Part shown: piece after piece, positions 42,979 to 49,412 of the stretch
Layout: the number at the start of each line of letters is the position of its first letter
How positions within the stretch are numbered: the stretch's first letter is position 1
Source of the DNA: Bacillota bacterium
Lineage (GTDB): Bacteria > Sysuimicrobiota > Sysuimicrobiia > Sysuimicrobiales > Segetimicrobiaceae
Direction: 5' to 3'
Length of the DNA stretch: 49,412 bases
Assembly (NCBI GenBank): GCA_021324975.1
Contig: JAJPIA010000026.1
Coordinates: 1 to 49,412, forward strand
The notes under the pieces: generated by a model
Told to the model about the DNA's origin: nothing
Database searches by the model: none
The model's input: only the letters and a program-made list of their open reading frames with translations
Made by a program: the position numbers and the translations under genes

Positions 42979-43011
42979 GTCGCGGGCGCGGCCCCGCGAG
43001 CGGCGGGCCCG

Positions 43012-43950
43012 CTAGAGCGAGATTCGCGGGTCGATGAGCGCATAGGCGACATCGGTCAGCAAGTACACGACGGACACGAGGACGGCGTACACGAGGGTGA
43101 AGCCCTGGACGACCTGGTAGTCCCGGCCGAGAATCGCGGACACCATCTCGCTTCCCATGCCGGGCAGCGCAAACACCGATTCGATGATCACGGAGCCCCC
43201 GACGAGAAAGCCGATGTACAACCCGAGCAACGTGACCGTCGAGATGACGGCGTTCCGCAGCACGTGGCGCGTCACGATGCGTCGGGCCGGCAGGCCTTTG
43301 GCACGGGCGACCACGACGTGTTCGGCGGTCAGCGTGGCGAGGATCGAGTCGCGCAGGTTGCGCGTGAGCACCGCGGAGACGCCGAGCCCCATGGTCAACG
43401 CGGGCAGGAACAGATAGTAGACGTGCTCGGCGAACGTCCGGCCGCCGCCGCCGACGGGGAACAGGCCGAGCTTCACGCCGAACGCGATCAACATGAGGAT
43501 GCCCACCCAGAAGCTCGGCGTGGAGATCCAGAACACCGAGAACCCCCGGATCGCCTGATCGAGCGGCCGGTCACGCTGCAGCGCCGCCACGGTCCCGAGC
43601 GGCACGGTGATCAGGGTCGCGAGCACCATCGCGTACGTGACCAGGAAGAGCGTCAATGGCAGGCGTTGCCGAACCAGGGTGGCGACCGGCACGCGCGCGA
43701 GCACCGATTCGCCGAGATCGCCGCGCGCCGCGCCCGTGATGAAGATGGCGAACTGCACCGGCACCGGACGATCGAGGCCCAGCTGGTGTCGCAGTTGCTC
43801 GACCGCATCCGGCGTGGCCTGGATGCCGAGCATGGTCACCGCCGGGTCCCCGGGGATGAGCCGGATCATGTAGAATACGAGCACCGCGAGCACGGCCAGC
43901 GTGACCCCCATCTGGCCGAGCCGCCCAGCGATGTATCTGCGGCGGTTCAT
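43012..43950 (-). CDS. ABC peptide-transporter permease, DppB type
   Basis: A 312-residue permease with six helices: N-terminal RLGQMGVTLAVLAVLVFYMI, the IPGDP loop, LPLTLFLVTYAMVLATLITV, and the EAA-type loop VVARAKGLPARRIVTRHVLR, then LGLYIGFLVGGSVIIESVF. Typical DppB/OppB length and order. It lies between the binding protein (33 bases upstream) and DppC. Confidence 0.92.
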   Translation of the reverse strand: MNRRRYIAGRLGQMGVTLAVLAVLVFYMIRLIPGDPAVTMLGIQATPDAVEQLRHQLGLDRPVPVQFAIFITGAARGDLGESVLARVPVATLVRQRLPLTLFLVTYAMVLATLITVPLGTVAALQRDRPLDQAIRGFSVFWISTPSFWVGILMLIAFGVKLGLFPVGGGGRTFAEHVYYLFLPALTMGLGVSAVLTRNLRDSILATLTAEHVVVARAKGLPARRIVTRHVLRNAVISTVTLLGLYIGFLVGGSVIIESVFALPGMGSEMVSAILGRDYQVVQGFTLVYAVLVSVVYLLTDVAYALIDPRISL

Positions 43951-43983
43951 GGCCGCTCCCGGGACCGCGCGCGGGAGCCTACC

Positions 43984-45540
43984 TCACCGGGCCAGCCACG
44001 TCTTCCAATAGAGCGGGACACCGAGCGGGGTCCGATAGAAGTCCCGGACGTGTGGGGTGAGGTAATTCACCGACGGGGTGTAGTAGAGGGAGATCGTCCC
44101 GCCGACGTCGGTGTTGTAGATGGTCTGGATCTGGTCGTACAGTTGGCGGCGCTTCGCAGGATCGAGCTCCTCGGCCGCCGCTTTGACCATCCGCACGGCC
44201 TGGTCGCTCGGCTGGTAGCCGGTGTTCATCCGCGGATCGATGAAAAAGAACTGGACGAGCTGGTCCGGATCCATCATGCCGTTTGTCCACTGGTATCCGG
44301 AGATGGCTTCGTAGTTGCTCTTGTACCATGCGGCCGAGAGCGCGGAACCGTCGACTTCCTGGATCTGCACCTGCAGGCCGATCTCGCCCCACATCTGCTG
44401 GGCGAGCACCGCGTTGTCGCGGCCGATTTGGCTCCCGCTCGGGAGTTGCAGCGTGATGCCGCCGCGTCCGTTGGGGTACTTGGACTCCCGCATCAGCTGC
44501 TTGGCCTTGGTCAGGTCGTACGGGAGGCTCGCGTGGCCGTTCCAATACAGGCCGCTCTTCGGCATGAAGGAATTCGCGGGAACGGCCAGGCCCGCCGTCG
44601 CGCGATCGACAAACACTTTGCGGTCGAGGGCAAGGCTCATGGCCTGGCGGACCTTCACGTCGTCGAACGGCGGCCGCGTGAGCTGAACGACCATGAAGTA
44701 GACCTGCTGCTGCGGGAACGTTAGGAGCTGGCCGCGCTGGTCGCGCTTCAACGCCGGGACCTGGCTGAACGGGATCGCTTCGGCGCCGCCGAGGTCGCCG
44801 GCCTGGATCTGCAGTACCTTGGTGGTGTCTTCGGGGACCTGCTTGATGACCAGGCCGTCGAGGTACGGGTACGGCTTGCCGTCCGGCGCCAGTTCCCAGT
44901 AGTGCGGGTTGGCGTCAAGCGTGAGGTGGTCGTTGGCGACCCATTCCCGCACCATGAACGGCCCGGTGCCGATGGGCTTCGTCAGCTCCCGCTGTCCGGT
45001 CGACGTCACCTGGTCCTTCGGGAAGATGGCGTTGGAGATCATGGCGAGGCGCGCGAGGATGCTTGCCACCGGCGCGTTCAGGACGATCGCCACCCGCTTG
45101 TCGTCGAGCTTCGCGATCGTCTTGACGTCGGCGAGGCTCCATTTGTAGACGCCGAGCGTCCGTGAGCGCTCCAGCGAGGCGATCACATCGTCCGCCGTCA
45201 CCGGCCGCCCGTCGTGAAACCGCGCGCCGCTGCGCAGGAAAAAGGTGTACGTCAACCCGTTGCCGCTTACGGACCAACGCTCCGCGAGCGCCGGTTCGAC
45301 GGCGGTCGCGGTGGGGTTGGCGCGGACCAGCCCCTGCGCGATGTTCGAGATGATGATGCTGTCGGTCCGCGCCTGCGTCCACAACGGATCGAGCCGCAAC
45401 GGGATCGTCGTGTACGCCCACGTCAGGGTGCCGCCGCGCCGGGCCGACGCCGCCTCGGCGACGGCCGTGCGACGCCAGCCGCCCAATACCGCTAAGCCCG
45501 TCCCCGCCAACGCCGAGCCCAGGAACGCACGTCGCTTCAA
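43984..45540 (-). CDS. ABC peptide-type substrate-binding protein (SBP family 5)
   Basis: A 518-residue binding protein with a Tat-like signal (KRRAFLGSALAGTGLAVLGG) and family 5 motifs: RRGGTLTWAYTTIPLRLDPL, RWSVSGNGLTYTFFLRSGAR, FHDGRPVTADDVIASLERS and IGTGPFMVREWVAND. Start codon TTG at 45540, supported by AGGAGGT six bases before it; no ATG start fits. A perfect 11-bp hairpin ends three bases from that ribosome site. It heads the binding protein, DppB, DppC unit. Confidence 0.9.
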   Translation of the reverse strand: MKRRAFLGSALAGTGLAVLGGWRRTAVAEAASARRGGTLTWAYTTIPLRLDPLWTQARTDSIIISNIAQGLVRANPTATAVEPALAERWSVSGNGLTYTFFLRSGARFHDGRPVTADDVIASLERSRTLGVYKWSLADVKTIAKLDDKRVAIVLNAPVASILARLAMISNAIFPKDQVTSTGQRELTKPIGTGPFMVREWVANDHLTLDANPHYWELAPDGKPYPYLDGLVIKQVPEDTTKVLQIQAGDLGGAEAIPFSQVPALKRDQRGQLLTFPQQQVYFMVVQLTRPPFDDVKVRQAMSLALDRKVFVDRATAGLAVPANSFMPKSGLYWNGHASLPYDLTKAKQLMRESKYPNGRGGITLQLPSGSQIGRDNAVLAQQMWGEIGLQVQIQEVDGSALSAAWYKSNYEAISGYQWTNGMMDPDQLVQFFFIDPRMNTGYQPSDQAVRMVKAAAEELDPAKRRQLYDQIQTIYNTDVGGTISLYYTPSVNYLTPHVRDFYRTPLGVPLYWKTWLAR

Positions 45541-45556
45541 TGCCCCACCTCCTGAT

Positions 45557-45594
45557 GAGCCGCGGCGGCTGCGTCAACGCACGCGCCGCGGCTC
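45557..45594 (-). promoter_or_regulatory. Hairpin abutting the ribosome site of the binding-protein gene
   Basis: GAGCCGCGGCG (45557-45567) and CGCCGCGGCTC (45584-45594) are perfect 11-bp arms; the loop contains a further TGCGT/ACGCA pairing. On the minus strand the hairpin lies in the 5' leader, with its 3' arm ending three bases before AGGAGG and a TTG start. It could govern ribosome access or mark a transcript end or processing site. Confidence 0.5.
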
Positions 45595-45751
45595 CCAGGC
45601 TCGAAATTCGAGGGCGCTGAGGTCCGAGCCTGCCCCGGCCGAAACCCTTCTTTCGCGTTGCCGGAATCCTCCCGCGGATACAGCCGGCCGGCCCGGTGTG
45701 TGGGCACGCTTCGCTAGATCGTCTCTGGCTTTTCGATAGACGGCGCTACGG

Positions 45752-46324
45752 CTACTCTCGGAGCCGCGTGATTTTCGTGCCCTGCAGCGTGAGGTTGTAC
45801 ATGAGACCCTGCTGCCCCACGACGAACCCTACGATCGGCTGGTTGAGCGTTGCCGTATCGATGGACCCGTGCGCGCCAACGTTCACCAGCACGACGGACC
45901 CGTCGACGCCCACCTGCCAGCCTTGCTTGGCGCGGAACTTGTCGAGCGCACCCTCCTGCAGGAACACGAGGATGACGTCCTTCTTCTGCACGCCGAGCTG
46001 AAAGCCGACGGAGCCGGCCGCGAGACTGTAATAGCCGACGCTTTGCCCGCGGACGCGCAGCGCGCCCTGGCCGTACTGACCGCCGATGCCAAAGCCGGCT
46101 TGGACGACATCGGGGATGACGAGCACCCCTTTGGCGTCCCTGAGCACCGCGTCGGCGCCACCTACCTGGTGCGTAAACCGCGCGAGCGCGGCATCGACGC
46201 CGGCGTCGATCTCCTGCGGCGACTTTGCGTCGGACGCGGTGGGCAGGAGCGCAACACTCAAGGCCAGCAGGACGACCGGCCACCCTGCCGCCGTCACCCG
46301 GCGCTGGATGAGATGACCACGCAT
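45752..46324 (-). CDS. SYLF (YSC84-like) lipid-binding secreted protein
   Basis: A 190-residue protein with a signal peptide (MRGHLIQRRVTAAGWPVVLL, cleavage around residue 33) and a SYLF domain: AKGVLVIPDVVQAGFGIGGQ, YGQGALRVRG, YSLAAGSVGFQLGVQKKDVI and WQVGVDGSVVLVNVGAHGSI. Bacterial SYLF proteins are small secreted or outer-surface proteins; eukaryotic ones bind phosphoinositides. The ATG at 46324 has an ideal ribosome site (AAGGAGGT, 7 bases away). It lies upstream of the ABC unit on the same strand, separated by 211 bases. Confidence 0.88.
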   Translation of the reverse strand: MRGHLIQRRVTAAGWPVVLLALSVALLPTASDAKSPQEIDAGVDAALARFTHQVGGADAVLRDAKGVLVIPDVVQAGFGIGGQYGQGALRVRGQSVGYYSLAAGSVGFQLGVQKKDVILVFLQEGALDKFRAKQGWQVGVDGSVVLVNVGAHGSIDTATLNQPIVGFVVGQQGLMYNLTLQGTKITRLRE

Positions 46325-46563
46325 GGCACAAACCTCCTTCACGCATAGAGGCCGCCGCCGGGACCGTGGGTCAGTGCCGGCAGGGCCGGTCTCAGGCTTC
46401 TCGAGCCGGTTCGAAGATATTTTCCCCGCGTCCGCGGCCGTACACGGCCCGGGCCGTCTTGCTTGATCCCGCCGGCTCGGCGGCGGATCGCCGGCCTACG
46501 GTTCGACCCGGCTCGGAACCCGGTGGTCTGGATGGTACAATGCGGACGACGAGGAGGCGGCGC

Positions 46564-47832
46564 ATGCGCATCTCCGCGATCAGGATCACGGTTGTCGCCG
46601 TGCCGGACCTTCCGCTACGCAACGTGATCGGCTGCCACCAGCCGTACGCGTTGCGCAACGTGATCGAGGTGCACACCGACGAAGGGCTCACCGGCCTCGG
46701 CGAGATGTCGGGGGGCACGCGGTTGCAGGCCGAGCTCGAGCAAGCGGGAGCGCGTCTCCTCGGCGTGGACCCGTTTCACCGGGCGCGGCTCCGGGTTCTG
46801 TTTCCGGACCGGCCTCGGGTACAGAGCGCCTTCGAGGTGCCGTGTCTGGATCTCATCGGCAAAGCGACCGGCCGCTCCGTCGCCGACCTGCTCGGGGGCG
46901 CAGTGCGGGATCGCGTTCCGTTGTCCGCCTATCTGTTCTTCAAGTTCGCCACGCCGGAGGACTGGCTCGCTACCCCGGCCGGCGCTCCCATGCCTCGTGG
47001 GCCGCTCGGGATGTTTGCGTGGGGCGGGGCCATCCTCACCCCGGAGGCGATCGTCGCGGAAGCCGAGGAGTTTGTCCGACGCTACGGGTTCCGTGTGCTC
47101 AAGCTCAAGGGCGGCGTGCTGGCGCCCCAGGCCGAGGTCGAGGCCCTGCGGCTCCTGCGGGCACGCTTTGGCGACGCGTGGGGGCTCCGGATCGACCCCA
47201 ACGCGGGATGGACGCCGGCGCAGGCGGTGAATCTCCTCCCGGCGCTGGAGCAGATCGGGCTGGAGTACTACGAGGATCCGGTTGCCGGCGCCGAGGCCAT
47301 GAGCGACGTGGCGCACCACACGCGGATGCCGCTGGCGACGAATATGTGCATCACCGGATTCGCCGACCTGCCTGAGGCCGTTGCGCGGCGGCCGGCGCGG
47401 GTCATCCTGGCCGACCATCACTGGTGGGGCGGGGTGCAGGCGCTGGCGCACCTGGGCCGGGTTGCGGAGGTCTTCGGGTTCGGGCTATCGCAGCACTCCA
47501 ACACGCACCTGGGCATCTCGTTTGCGGCCATGCTGCACGCCGCGGGCTCGATCCCGCAGCTGACGTACGCGAGCGACACGCACTATCCATGGCAGCAGGG
47601 CTGGGACATCGTCAACGAGCCGTTCGAGTTCAACGCGGCCGACGGGTCGGTCGCCGTGCCCCCGGGCCCCGGGCTCGGCGTCACCCTCAACGACGAGGCG
47701 GTTCACCGGCTCGCGGAGATCGCGCGCGTCATCCCCGCAGAGCGGCGCGATGACGAGGCGGTCATGCGGCGGTGGTTCCCGGAGTGGGTTCCCAAGGACG
47801 ACCGGGGCGGCATGCGGCGTCTCATCTCGTAG
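46564..47832 (+). CDS. Enolase-superfamily dehydratase, glucarate dehydratase-like
   Basis: A 422-residue enolase-superfamily enzyme. The N-terminal capping domain carries IRITVVAVPDLPLRNVIGCH; barrel residues are the KxK pair in VLKLKGG, the metal ligands in RIDPNAGW (D), YYEDPVAG (E) and TNMCITGF (N), and the acid/base His in LSQHSNTHLGIS. The ASDTHYPWQ segment and the Asn ligand are typical of glucarate/galactarate dehydratase (GudD) instead of mandelate racemase. ATG 46564 follows GAGGAGGCGG. A role in aldarate breakdown is likely, but none of the downstream pathway genes is near. Confidence 0.85.
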   Translation: MRISAIRITVVAVPDLPLRNVIGCHQPYALRNVIEVHTDEGLTGLGEMSGGTRLQAELEQAGARLLGVDPFHRARLRVLFPDRPRVQSAFEVPCLDLIGKATGRSVADLLGGAVRDRVPLSAYLFFKFATPEDWLATPAGAPMPRGPLGMFAWGGAILTPEAIVAEAEEFVRRYGFRVLKLKGGVLAPQAEVEALRLLRARFGDAWGLRIDPNAGWTPAQAVNLLPALEQIGLEYYEDPVAGAEAMSDVAHHTRMPLATNMCITGFADLPEAVARRPARVILADHHWWGGVQALAHLGRVAEVFGFGLSQHSNTHLGISFAAMLHAAGSIPQLTYASDTHYPWQQGWDIVNEPFEFNAADGSVAVPPGPGLGVTLNDEAVHRLAEIARVIPAERRDDEAVMRRWFPEWVPKDDRGGMRRLIS

Positions 47833-47855
47833 AGGTCGTAGAGGCCGGCCGGACC

Positions 47856-48080
47856 TCACTCCACCTTCACACGGCGCAGCCGCCGGGCCTGCCCGGGCGC
47901 CTCCGCCCGGGAGATCGCGTGGTCCAACACGTCGCGGATCGCGAGCAGGACCTCGCGGCGCGCCTGTCGGAGATGCCCGAGCGCCGTGGACGGGACCAGG
48001 TCGCCGAGCGCCCGCGCGACCCGAGTCCCGTCAACGCTGCGGTCGCGCCGCGGCCGCCGGTTCTGTTGCTTAGTGGCCAT
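47856..48080 (-). CDS. Small protein coupled to the ArsA-family ATPase
   Basis: A 74-residue protein: a basic start MATKQQNRRPRRDRS, then VPSTALGHLRQARREVLLAI and RDVLDHAISRAE, which look like two amphipathic helices. Its ATG lies inside the end of the ATPase gene (11-base overlap), so it is translationally coupled. No family is recognised; the coupling suggests a partner or regulator of the ATPase. Confidence 0.55.
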   Translation of the reverse strand: MATKQQNRRPRRDRSVDGTRVARALGDLVPSTALGHLRQARREVLLAIRDVLDHAISRAEAPGQARRLRRVKVE

Positions 48081-49272
48081 TTCTGCCCGCCTCCTTGGCA
48101 AACGTGATGAGTAGCCGGTTGTGCTCCACGCGCGCGCCCGTGGCCACGAGCGACGCGAGCGTTCGCGGCAGCGTCAGATTGCGCTTGTAATCCCCCACGC
48201 GGACGATGAGGTCGGCGCCTTTCTGCGAGACGTCGACCGCGCCCTTGGCGACAAACGGCGCGGCGAGGGAGAGAACGTAGCGGCCGTCCCGCCGCTGGAT
48301 CCGCTGCGGCGTATCCGCGTAGAGGCGCGCCACCGGGTCGCGGTCGCCGTAGAGGGCGCGGGCGGCGCGGGTGAGGGCGGTGCGGCCGACAACCTCACGC
48401 TCCGCGAGCGGCAGTTCGAGGATGGGCAGCGGGGCGAAACTTTCCTGGACGAGGGCGCGGTAGCCCCGCTGTGCCTCGATCCAGGGTTTGAGGAAGCCGC
48501 CATCGGCATCCTGAGGCAGGGCGCGGTTGATGATCACGGCGTCCATCCCGTACCCAAAGAGGCTGAAGTACGTGTACGCGCGCTGCGCTTCCTTGATGAC
48601 CATCTTCTCTAAGTTCAGCACGAGGCGGATCGACGTCGTGCGCGGGTCCGCGAGGAGACCGTGCATCTGGTCCACGTTGAGGACCAGCTCTTTCACCGCG
48701 TCGAAGACCTCGTCGCCGGGCAGCGGGATCTCGACGAATCGCTGAACCACCGGGCGCGTGACGCGCACGACCGCCCGCTGAATCGGGAACAGTTTCTCCA
48801 GCCACCAGCGCGCCATCTCCGGAAAGCTCAAGAGCTGCATGGTCTCCCCTGTCGGCGCGCAATCCACGACGATGACGTCGAACCGGCCGTCGCGCGCGAG
48901 CGCAGTGAGCTGCATGAGATTGGCGATCTCTTCCATCCCCGGCAGGTTGGCGAGCTCCTCGGCGACCACATCATCGAGCCCGTGCGCACGCATCACCGAC
49001 GACATATAGCGTCGCAGCACGCCCCAGTACTTTTCGAGCTGGCGGATGGCGTCGATCTCCTGGGCCCACAGGTTCGACCCAAGGTGCCGGATCTCGGGGC
49101 CGATGGCGGTCTCGAGCGAGTCGCCGAGGCTGTGGGCGGCGTCGGTGCTGATGACGAGCGTGCGGTGGCCGCGCGCGGCGGCAGCCAGAGCGGTCGCGGC
49201 GGAGACCGTCGTCTTGCCGACGCCACCTTTGCCGGTGTGAAGGAGGATGCGCATCTCGGTGGCCTCGCTCAT
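48070..49272 (-). CDS. ArsA/GET3-family ATPase
   Basis: A 400-residue single-domain ArsA-type ATPase. It has the deviant Walker A motif LLHTGKGGVGKTT, switch I STDAAHSLGDSL, VDCAPTGETMQLLSFPE (switch II/A-loop) and a C-terminal small beta domain with RVGDYKRNLTLPRTLA, the ArsA-HSP20-like end found in bacterial homologues. No cysteine trio for arsenite and no arsB or arsR nearby, so arsenic export is unlikely; a membrane-protein targeting or client-binding role as in GET3 is possible. ATG 49272 or ATG 49254 (with GAGGCCACCGAG before it) may be the start. Confidence 0.88.
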   Translation of the reverse strand: MSEATEMRILLHTGKGGVGKTTVSAATALAAAARGHRTLVISTDAAHSLGDSLETAIGPEIRHLGSNLWAQEIDAIRQLEKYWGVLRRYMSSVMRAHGLDDVVAEELANLPGMEEIANLMQLTALARDGRFDVIVVDCAPTGETMQLLSFPEMARWWLEKLFPIQRAVVRVTRPVVQRFVEIPLPGDEVFDAVKELVLNVDQMHGLLADPRTTSIRLVLNLEKMVIKEAQRAYTYFSLFGYGMDAVIINRALPQDADGGFLKPWIEAQRGYRALVQESFAPLPILELPLAEREVVGRTALTRAARALYGDRDPVARLYADTPQRIQRRDGRYVLSLAAPFVAKGAVDVSQKGADLIVRVGDYKRNLTLPRTLASLVATGARVEHNRLLITFAKEAGRNGH

Positions 49273-49312
49273 CACGCTATCATGGGCGGCCGCGGGTGTC
49301 CACACGCCGAAG

Positions 49313-49386
49313 TGCCTCAAAATTATCGACACCGAAGAGCGAACCGTTGCCTCAAAATGCCGGTCACCGGCGTCCAGGAGGCAACG
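49313..49386. repeat. Direct repeat and nested palindrome at the window edge
   Basis: TGCCTCAAAAT occurs at 49313-49323 and 49348-49358. CGTTGCCTC (49345-49353) and GAGGCAACG (49378-49386) are perfect 9-bp arms enclosing a second perfect palindrome GCCGGT-C-ACCGGC (49359-49371). The layout resembles the multiple repeat ends of IS21-like elements or a structured RNA leader, but no transposase is visible before the window ends. Confidence 0.35.
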
Positions 49387-49412
49387 TGGGCCCTGTCAGT
49401 GTCCGCGAATAC

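Noticed and set aside
42733-44724. A 663-codon plus-strand open frame.
   Set aside because: It is antisense to two permeases and a binding protein with clear motifs, and its product is a His/Arg/Asp/Gln-rich shadow typical of high-GC antisense frames.
1-49412. CRISPR arrays, tRNA and rRNA genes, prophage or transposase genes.
   Set aside because: No regularly spaced repeats, cloverleaf-like sequences, rRNA signatures or transposase/integrase motifs were seen on either strand.

Overview
This is a high-GC bacterial chromosome segment (roughly two thirds G+C by eye), gene-dense, with many short same-strand operons separated by eroded intergenic DNA. A SigH-like sporulation/stationary-phase sigma factor, a c-di-GMP riboswitch, many ABC peptide-binding proteins, CaiB-type CoA transferases, an M81 (MlrC) peptidase and an ArsA ATPase suggest an uncultured soil, sediment or groundwater member of the Terrabacteria (for example the Sysuimicrobiota/CSP1-3 group, a Limnochordia-like Bacillota or a Chloroflexota relative). 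No rRNA, tRNA or phylogenetic marker is present, so this placement is inference.

Layout. 0-1.4 kb: sigH coupled to a HEPN protein. 2-8 kb: acyl-CoA ligase, quinone-oxidoreductase-like MDR protein, RibD_C/DHFR-family protein, DoxX and a class V aminotransferase, among several gene relics. 8.1-11.5 kb: relics of an amidohydrolase and a Rieske protein, then a mercury module (MerR-type promoter, merR, merA). 11.5-15.5 kb (minus): CoA transferase, HMG-CoA-lyase-like protein, MFS carrier. 15.6-18.7 kb: NarL-type two-component system facing a small secreted protein and a membrane protein. 18.8-20.4 kb: orphan peptide-binding protein. 20.7-25 kb: promoter, c-di-GMP-I riboswitch and intrinsic terminator, leading into a small charged protein and a beta-propeller/choice-of-anchor-D/Cys-rich protein split by an apparent one-base frameshift. 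25-30 kb: MFS, small basic protein, ArsR-SRPBCC operon with a consensus promoter and operator-like dyad, KefB-type antiporter. 30-35.3 kb: a degenerate vWA-like secreted protein with a membrane partner, and a second large beta-propeller protein. 35.4-39.6 kb: MhqO-like dioxygenase, EVE and amidase operon flanked by truncated genes. 39.7-47.8 kb: ICL/PEP-mutase-family enzyme and M81 peptidase; a dipeptide-type ABC importer (binding protein and two permeases, no ATPases in view); SYLF protein; glucarate-dehydratase-like enzyme. 47.9-49.3 kb: ArsA-family ATPase coupled to a 74-residue protein. A nested palindrome lies at the right edge.

Two themes stand out. First, the riboswitch locus is a complete visible regulatory unit (promoter, aptamer with GNRA loop, terminator, translationally coupled genes) controlling an unusual large protein whose last part is extremely rich in Cys, His, Arg and Glu. 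Second, at least eleven genes survive only as fragments, several with intact starts and ends but the middle missing, which points to decay by internal deletion and not by insertion elements, of which none is recognisable.
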